Positions 58,010-64,000 of a stretch of 64,000 bases of DNA are shown here, piece after piece. Origin of the DNA: Colocasia esculenta (taxonomy: Eukaryota; Streptophyta; Magnoliopsida; Alismatales; Araceae); NCBI GenBank assembly GCA_014218235.1, contig CM024760.1:14054049-14118048 (forward strand), written 5' to 3'. Each line of letters begins with the position of its first letter. Within the stretch, counting starts at the first letter, position 1. A program made the position numbers and the translations under genes. The notes below the pieces were generated by a model. It worked only from the letters and a program-made list of their open reading frames with translations. It ran no database searches and had not been told where the DNA came from.

Positions 58010-58470
58010 GGATTCGCTCTCATAAGAATTTGATAAGTGACTCTCATAACGATTCGCTCTCATAACGATTCCTTTGTAACTCTCATAAGGATTCACTCTC
58101 ATAAGGATTCACTCTCATAACGATTCATTTGTAATTCTCATAACGATTCCTTGTAACTCTCATAAGGATTCGCTCTCATAAGGATTCGATAAGTGACTCT
58201 CATAAGGATTCACTCTCATACGATTCCTTTGTAACTCTCATAAGGATTCGCTCTCATAACGATTCGCTCTCATAACGATTCGATAAGTGACTCTCATAAG
58301 GATTCACTCTCATAACGATTCCTTTGTAATTCTCATAAGGATTCCTTTGTACTCACACAGACTCCTTTGTAACTCATAAGGATTTTTTTGTAACTCACAC
58401 AGACTCCTTTGCTTCTCACATGGATTCCTTTGTAACTCTCATAAGGATTTGATAAGTGAAACATGGATTC
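58010..58470. repeat. U3 tandem array, CTCTCATAACGATTC-type units
   Basis: Roughly two dozen short units of CTCTCATAAGGATTC or CATAACGATTCCTTTGTAA with variable spacers. The core CATAACGATT is the reverse complement of the AATCGTTATG core of the 18000-18720 array, linking the two LTRs to one family with diverged arrays. Confidence 0.85.
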
Positions 58471-59588
58471 CTTTGTAAAACATGGATTTCAACATGGATT
58501 TCACTTAAACATAGATTTCCTTTATATTCCAAAATATTTTTGGCATCTAGTGAAAAAAGTCAAATATTCTTGATTTGCGTAATCCTCTATCTTTCTGACA
58601 GGAGATCTTTTTGCTTATCTCTCTAGATCTTTTCTTTCCTGCCAACAAAAGGGGATTACTTACTACTTCTGGGTGGCAACAGGAAACATAGAGGTATGAG
58701 CCTTTTTGATAGAAACACTCTTTTATCTAAACACTTTTTTCTATGCTTGCAGACCTCGTAGACCACAAATTATCAGAAGAAAGAGAAGATGAGCAACGGC
58801 TAGAACTCCAACGGATTTATTTCAAATTGCTTATATTAAAAGATGAAGCAAGGCTGAAGAAGATGAATGAGCTTTTCCTGAAGATTTTTCAAGAGTGTAC
58901 ATCCGGGAAGAACCTCAACTCTACATACACTCAAAGGAAAAGAGAGAAAGAGCCTGAGCCCAAGAAAAAGTGTTCAAGCATCTGAAGCCCTCAAGCTCCA
59001 AGCTCCTTCTCCTCTCTTCACTCTCTCTGTGTGCATCTTTGTAATCTGGGAGAGAGTCTTTTTGCTGAGAGTTCTTTTAGTTGGTTTTCATTTGTTCCAA
59101 CTCTCAGCTTTGTTCTTTCTTTTCTAAGAAAGACTTCTGTCCAGCTGTAGACTGTATACAATGTAGAACCTAGCTAGGGGTTGTGTCTAGCAGAACCGCG
59201 CTGGGTGTTTGTACCAGGAGGTTGGCTTCTTTACCTGTAAGAGAAGTGGCTGCCTTCTTGCCTGGGAAAGAGAAGAAGACCAGCTGGGGTGCTGGGTGTT
59301 GTAGTGTCCTTAAGGGGGACTGTACCCTTGGTTAGTGAAATCCCAAGAGGTTGCTTGGGGACTGGACGTAGGACTTTCATGTGGGAAGGGCCGAACCAGG
59401 ATAAATTCCTTGTGTCCTTTGTGTGATTTTTCATTTGCTTCCGCACTGCTACTCTTTATCACACCAAACTAACCAAACCTTCAAGTGTTAATTTCTGTGT
59501 TTAAGTTTCTATTTCAGATCTCAGAAAAACCTATTCACCCCCCCCCCCCCCCCCTAGGTTAGCTTGCTGCCGTACCAAAGGGCCAACA

Positions 59589-59879
59589 AGTGGCAGAGCG
59601 AGGTTGCGGGTTCGATTCCCCTGGTGCCGCTGGGGGGGAGTTTGTTGGTTAATTGCCATCGACTCCCTTAGGGAATCGCTGCCACTATGTTGTTATGGGG
59701 CAGCATAGTGACATCGGGGCCGGCAACCCAACCCGCCGTAGGGGTAAAACCCTATGCGAAGCCCCTCATGCCGACCACAGCGTTGACGTGGTACTTTGCG
59801 CTTCCGCCTTAAAGATTTGGCTACCGCCTTCACTACCAGCTCGAGCTTTTGGTGCAACGGTAAGGGGCTTGGTCCAACA
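59589..59879. other. Internal remnant with tRNA-like promoter boxes in reversed order
   Basis: GCGGGTTCGATTCCCC (B-box-like) at about 59607-59622 lies upstream of GCTTTTGGTGCAACGGTAAGG (A-box-like) at about 59844-59864. In a tRNA-derived SINE the A box would come first, about 30-40 bp before the B box. It may be a rearranged SINE or coincidence. No foldable tRNA was found. Confidence 0.3.
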
Positions 59880-62052
59880 ACACATTGGGCTGTCCAACAA
59901 ATATTCCAACAACAAGGGTTGGATGGACAGGCTATTTTTTGTGCGCCACCGGGGTGGTGCAGAGTGGGGATTCCCCACTGTTATCCGCTCGGCGCGGAAG
60001 GACAGCTTTCCGAAGCTGATCCAGGACGAGGCAAGGGCATCGGACCGTCTTCTCCAAGCAGGTGTTCGGAATGGAGAAGGCTACGTGACCGAGTTCTTGC
60101 TCGTCAAGTACGACCTGAGCAAACCGTGGAGTAAGTATACGAACTCTTGGTCATTTACTCGCTGGTTTGGTGACCTTGCTCTAACTCTTCTTCTTATTCT
60201 TTTCTTTGTGTGCAGCTGTCGCAGAGCTGGAGGCTGGAAGGGATCAGGAGGCGAACGAAGATTTTGCCGAGCAGATCCCTGTTTTGGCGCATATGGTGTA
60301 TGAGGGCGACGATGTAGTGGCCGTTGTTCGGGTTCCCTCGCCGTGAGGGTTGGCGCCGCAGTAACGACGGCGCTCGTTGCTCCTTCGCCTGCTGAGGAGC
60401 GTCCAGCCAAGGCACGGGTCCCTGAAAAGGGCCCCGGAAGGATTCGCCTGAAGAAAAAGCCCACCAAGGAGGTGGTTTCGGCTGGAGCTCGGACTCCACC
60501 GGAGAAGGGCGACGGGGCGAGTCGTCCTTCCGCTTCCATAAAAAGGAGGCCAATTTTGTTCGACGAGAGCGCAGAGGAGGAAGAACAACTCCGTGCTCGG
60601 AAGAGGAAGAAGACGGTTCAAGCTACTCCTCCACGTGACGAGGAGGGGACCGAAGAGGAAGCGGAAGAGGCGCAGATGCTACTGCGCAGAAAAAGTAAGG
60701 CCGTGGAGTCGGCCAATCAGGGAGTGCCGCGGGTGGCCTCCGTGGCGCGCCTAGAGGTCGTGCAGGAGATGGCGACCGAGCTGGGGCTCGTCGTCGTAAG
60801 CGACGGATCCGGGAGCCCTGCCAGAGAAGAGGCCAGGGGCTCCACCTGTTTGAAGGATAGGGAGCCCTCTGGTGCTTCCAACATTGGTGGTGCCGAGCAC
60901 GGTGCTACCAGCAATACTGTGGGGGCTTCTTCCAGGAGGAGTGGAGAAGTTGCGGTGTCTCCTGTTCGACGGGAGGAGGATGCTGATGCCACGGAAGTTT
61001 CCGCCCCTGCTGGGGTGGTAGCAAGCTGCGTGGCGGCTCCAGCGCCAAGCGCAACTCCGCCCGAGGGACAGGAAGTGGTTCCTACTGCAAGGGCCACTGA
61101 AGAAGCGGCCGCGACGACGGGGGCGTCCGAGGAGGTTGCTGCTACCACCGGGGGTGTCCTGCCCCCCATGCCCCCCACCGAGGTGGTTGCTAATGTAAGT
61201 GCAACCTCCAAGGTAGTTGAAGGTGCTGGGGTGGAGGCTGCTGGTGTTGGGGGCAGTGTTCGGGCTGAAGAGTCCGATGACGACTGAAGACCCCTCAGTG
61301 AAGCGCTGCTCAAGAAGCTTCCCGAAGATCCTTCGGGGGCAGCGTTGGAGGCGACCCTTCGTCGTATGGAGAATCGCCCAAGGGGAGCTGCCTGCGAGCC
61401 CCACTGCTTCTCATCTTGACCAGCTTGCAAGTGCCTGGACCTTCCTTCTGAGCAGACTCCGGATAGATCAGTGGAAGGTATCGCCCGAAGGCCTAGAGGA
61501 GAAGGGATGAACGATGTTGATCTGGAGGCGCTTATGGATGGAATGTCCAAGTCGCTGGGCATTCTGAAGGCTCTGGCTGCTCGGGGCCAGAGACAGAAGT
61601 ATCTCTATGAAGCGCACGGTCGCCTTCTGCGAGGATCTTACAACGAGTATAAAGCTCGCGAGGCAGCGCTGGAGGAGGAGGTGAAGACCTCAAAGCGCCC
61701 TCCAGGCTTTGAAGCTAGATGCTACCTTGGCGTGAAGCCGAAAAGGACGCCCTGGCCAGGTGGTAGTAGATGCAGGGGCCCGTCCGTTGCTGACTACAAG
61801 CCGGGCCGGAATACAAGGAAGACTTGGAGCAGTATGGGGCCCGCTGCTACAAGGGTGGGTCTCAATGCTGGGAAGGAGGTCGGAGAGTGGCTTTTCTGGG
61901 TTGAACGCGCTCGAGAGGCCTTCGAAGCTGCTGTTCGGGAATGCCGACGTCCCACCCAAGACGTCCGTTTAGATGGTGTGCGCTTCGCACAATTCCAGTC
62001 TGGGCGGATGCCCTCTTCGGTGAATGCTGGTCCTTCCGAACAAGCTCCTTAA

Positions 62053-62366
62053 TCCCCATGCCCCGTGTTCTTCTTGTACTTCCCTTTTTGAGCCATACTT
62101 TTAAAAAAAAAAAGGATTAGTAAATGAAAATTCCTTTTCTATACTTTGACTGTGGCGTCTCTTTTTCTATCTCCCCCTTTCATCATTGTTCCTGCTCGAT
62201 GGAGGTCTGCGGTTTTTATAAGCATTGTATGCACAGTGCAGATCATTGAGAACCATAGGAACAGGGAGAAGAGAAGTAGGATGCCGAACGGAGGCTTTTT
62301 TACAAATGGTAAGCCTTTAGGTTCGATACATGCCAAGTCCTGGGTATGGCTTCGCCACTAGGGTAG
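62053..62366. other. Spacer between convergent antisense ORF and integrase
   Basis: Non-coding in both strands, with a short A run near 62104. Equivalent to 26591-27159 in Tat element 1. It would have to hold the 3' ends of two convergent transcripts. Confidence 0.5.
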
Positions 62367-63530
62367 TTAGCTTATATAAGCCTTTCCCAAGGACGTGGGT
62401 GGACCTGATATGGTCATTCCCATTTGATGGCAAGTTGCCGACTGCTCTTCGGGGATCGAAGCTTGAACAGCGGCGCAAAACCAATCTCCCACGTTGAACC
62501 GCCTTTCCTTGACTCGTGCATTATAATATTGTGCAAGCCGTTGCTGATAAGAGACAAGGTGAATGCTGGCGTCGTTCTGTCGCTCGCCAAGCATGTCCAA
62601 GTTTTCACGAAGGGCACGGTTGTTGGCGGCTTCGTCGAAGTGGGTTGTTTCGATGGTGGGAAGGGGCTACTTCCAGAGGTACAACAGCTTCCGAGCCGTA
62701 GGCCAAATGGAAAGGTGTTTCCCCTGTAGCTACCCGAGCAGTTTCGGTGACACCAAAGAATGTTGGAGAGCTCGTCAATCCATGATCCACCTGCAGCCTC
62801 CACTCTTATGCGGATCCCGTGCAGCAGTGTTCGGTTGGCATTTTTAACCAAACCGTTAGCCTGGGGATGAGCCACGGAGGTGAAGTGGTTGTAGATCCCG
62901 AGCTCGGCACATTTCTGTTTAAAGAAGGAGCTGTCGAACTGCTTCCTATTGTCAGAGGTGATTACCCTTGGGACGCCAAACCTGCAGAGAAGGTTCTTCC
63001 AGACGAACTTCCATGCGGCTTGTTTGGTGATTGTGGCAACAGGTTCGGCCTCGATCCACTTGGTGAAGTAATCGATGGCCAAAAACAGAATTTCTCCGCC
63101 CTTGGCCTCTGGGAAGGGACCCAAGATATCGATGCCCTATCTGGCGAAAGGGCGCAGCTCGAACAAGTTGTGAAGCTGTTTCGGCAGGCTGCTTGATGAG
63201 TCTCCCGACTTTGGCATTCTGGACATTTCCTGACGAAGGACATGCAGTCCTTCTGAAGAGAAGGCACCAGAACCCTGCTCGGATAATGCTGCGTGCCAGC
63301 GTTCTGCCCCCCAGGTGGCTTCCGCACAGCCCCTCGTGACTTCTTCTGTGGCCGCAAGGGCCTCCTCAGGTTGAGGCAACGCAGAAGAGGTCTTGAAAGG
63401 GACCGTCGGTACAGCTTACCTTCTACGAGGGTGAAATGCTGAGAACGCATCCTGATTCTCCGAGCTTCACCCTGTTCGGGCGAAAGCTTACCCCGGAGTA
63501 AGTACACCAAAGAGGGTCCACCCAACTCGG
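62367..63530 (-). pseudogene. Integrase of Tat element 2 with catalytic Glu replaced
   Basis: The zinc-binding segment lies at about 63200-63330 in shifted frames (CPEC visible as KCPECQ). The core frame 62414-63124 reads FLAIDYFTKWIEAEPVATI, then VITSDNRKQFDSSFF (second Asp kept, the usual Gly after Asn is Arg), then TSVAHPQANGLVKNANRTLL. Lys stands where element 1 and the family have the catalytic Glu (codon at about 62843-62845, a G-to-A change on the coding strand). A frame change near 62760 follows. It is inactive on two counts. Confidence 0.85.
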
Positions 63531-63559
63531 AGTTGGTGGGCCCATTTCTATGGCTGCAA

Positions 63560-64000
63560 CGTCTACCTCCGTGCTCGTAAGGGCGAGCTCTTCAATAAAC
63601 ACGGAGCAGGAAGGGACGATGTCACCTGAGGTGCCTTGGCCAATGCATCAGCCCACGCATTCTGCTCCCGTGGGACATGTAATGACTTCGAATATATAGA
63701 GGCCCTCTGCTTGGCTCTTGACCTGTGAAAGATATTGAGCCATGCGGGGTTCCCCTTGCTCCGAACTGCCCGCTCACCGGCTGTGGCAACCAATTGGGAG
63801 TCACTGAAGACCCTGAGCCGAAGGGCTTCAAGGTGCCTAGCCATGCGGATACCAGACAGAAAGCTTCGTACTCAGCCACGTTGTTGGAGGCTGGAAAGCA
63901 GAATCGGAGGGCGTACTGGAACTCTAACCCCTCCGGGGAGGTGAGGACCAAGCCAGCCCCACTCCCTGTAACGCAAGAGGACCCGTCAATGTAGAGCTCC
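63560..64000 (-). pseudogene. Second (archaeal-like) RNase H of Tat element 2, partial
   Basis: Near the window edge the minus strand encodes ELYIDGSSCVTGSGAGLVLT, then EFQYALRFCFPASNNVAEYEA, as in element 1. Indels after about 63850 shift the frame (ARHLEALRLRVFSDSQLVA appears in another frame). The remainder and the RT lie outside the window. Confidence 0.85.

Larger units (their letters stand above)
57724..59879 (+). mobile_element. SIRE-family LTR insertion with short internal remnant
   Basis: Inserted in the antisense ORF. The outer ends TGTTGAACC and GGTCCAACA are inverted, and flanks GCACA (57719-57723) and ACACA (59880-59884) are a duplication with one mismatch. The LTR proper seems to end at GGGCCAACA (59588), preceded by a C run as in the SIRE-like LTR at 16932. 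AGTGGCAGAGCGAG then follows: an iMet-type PBS lacking the bases TAT. About 290 bp of internal or foreign sequence follow. It looks like an element reduced to one LTR plus remnants by deletion. Orientation is opposite to Tat element 2. Confidence 0.65.
57287..62052 (+). pseudogene. Antisense ORF of Tat element 2, split by an LTR insertion
   Basis: Starts ATG 57287 (MASRGKAVFG). Frames must be changed near 57350 and 57490 to follow IGDEYEIIDAKEGESFLV, FWLLLPEVAKALLNCWG and IQLTPNTWRYICIFGVIC. The coding sequence breaks at 57723 and resumes at 59885 (NKYSNNKGWMDRLFFVR). Exon 1 ends at 60130; intron 60131-60215 has GTAAGT and TGTGTGCAG ends (85 nt). Exon 2 has an Ala/Glu/Thr/Val-rich part (60343-61287), then after a frameshift a coiled-coil-like tail (61471-62052) ending GPSEQAP, identical to the end in element 1. 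Same putative gypsy-type transposon domain. Non-functional in this copy. Confidence 0.8.
56132..64000 (-). mobile_element. Tat-type Ty3/gypsy retrotransposon 2 (cut by window edge)
   Basis: 3' LTR, antisense ORF, integrase and second RNase H are present in the same order and orientation as Tat element 1. RT, protease, gag and the 5' LTR lie beyond 64000. The left five flanking bases are AACCC; the matching duplication is outside the window. The LTR is related to that of element 1 but clearly diverged, so this is a sister subfamily. Its antisense ORF is split by the LTR insertion at 57724-59879. Confidence 0.9.

Noticed and set aside
58010..58470. CRISPR-like regular short repeats
   Set aside because: Units are degenerate and nearly contiguous without unique spacers, and sit inside a plant LTR U3. 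The same holds for 7300-7620 and 18000-18720.
58743..58985. 80-aa open frame (MLADLVDHKLSEERED...) with coiled-coil composition
   Set aside because: It lies in the LTR at the position homologous to the TATA/leader part of the SIRE-like LTR (17520-17690), where the other copy encodes nothing comparable. Treated as chance reading of LTR leader.
59586..59630. tRNA gene suggested by GGTTCGATTCCCC
   Set aside because: No acceptor or anticodon stem can be folded around it and the A box is on the wrong side; the start is a mutated iMet-type PBS.

Overview
This window is angiosperm nuclear DNA made almost entirely of transposable elements and their debris. The evidence is plant LTR retrotransposons of several lineages (SIRE-like Ty1/copia, a second intact Ty1/copia, two Tat-type Ty3/gypsy elements), hAT-type short elements with 8-bp target duplications, and no intact cellular gene. 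The only recognisable host-derived coding sequence is a broken piece of a short-chain dehydrogenase (about 2131-2308). I cannot name the species, nor decide monocot versus dicot or magnoliid.

Layout. 1-3350: unexplained GACG-motif DNA, a TATA box, a possible leader intron, the dehydrogenase fragment and small tandem duplications, possibly captured gene pieces. About 3250-5770: a copy (Y0) of a repeat found again at 46.9-55.8 kb, here interrupted by two GC-armed hAT-type MITEs. 6809-19067: a 12.3-kb SIRE-like copia element on the minus strand, with gag, protease, integrase, RT-RNase H, a large extra third ORF, and a 3' LTR with a large internal deletion. 19624-33213: Tat element 1 (minus strand), carrying an antisense intron-containing ORF and itself interrupted by a 3.4-kb solo gypsy LTR (20578-24015). 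33590-34300: a ~126-bp tandem repeat. About 34300-37450: unassigned LTR-like DNA with a 50-bp tandem repeat. 37449-56131: a tandem segmental array X1-Y1-X2-Y2-X3 (unit about 4.8 kb), in which a complete copia element (40201-46821), a hAT-like element (48364-50083) and a foldback MITE (38136-38320) are each present in one copy only, the empty site being preserved in another copy. 56132-64000: Tat element 2 (minus strand, truncated by the window edge), whose antisense ORF is split by a SIRE-family LTR insertion (57724-59879).

The most notable observation is in the 40201-46821 copia element. It has TG...CA LTRs, a GTTGC target duplication confirmed by an empty site, and one uninterrupted 1343-codon gag-pol frame, yet no tRNA-type primer binding site. 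The first 16 nt after its 5' LTR instead contain a 14-nt segment perfectly complementary to a site inside its own LTR, which suggests self-primed reverse transcription of the Tf1 type. Other points of interest are the conserved antisense gene (own TATA box, intron) in both Tat elements, a gag in Tat1 whose eight in-frame stops are all TAG (consistent with CAG to TAG decay), an integrase in Tat2 that has lost its catalytic Glu, and a hAT-like element filled with gypsy-LTR-like segments in both orientations.
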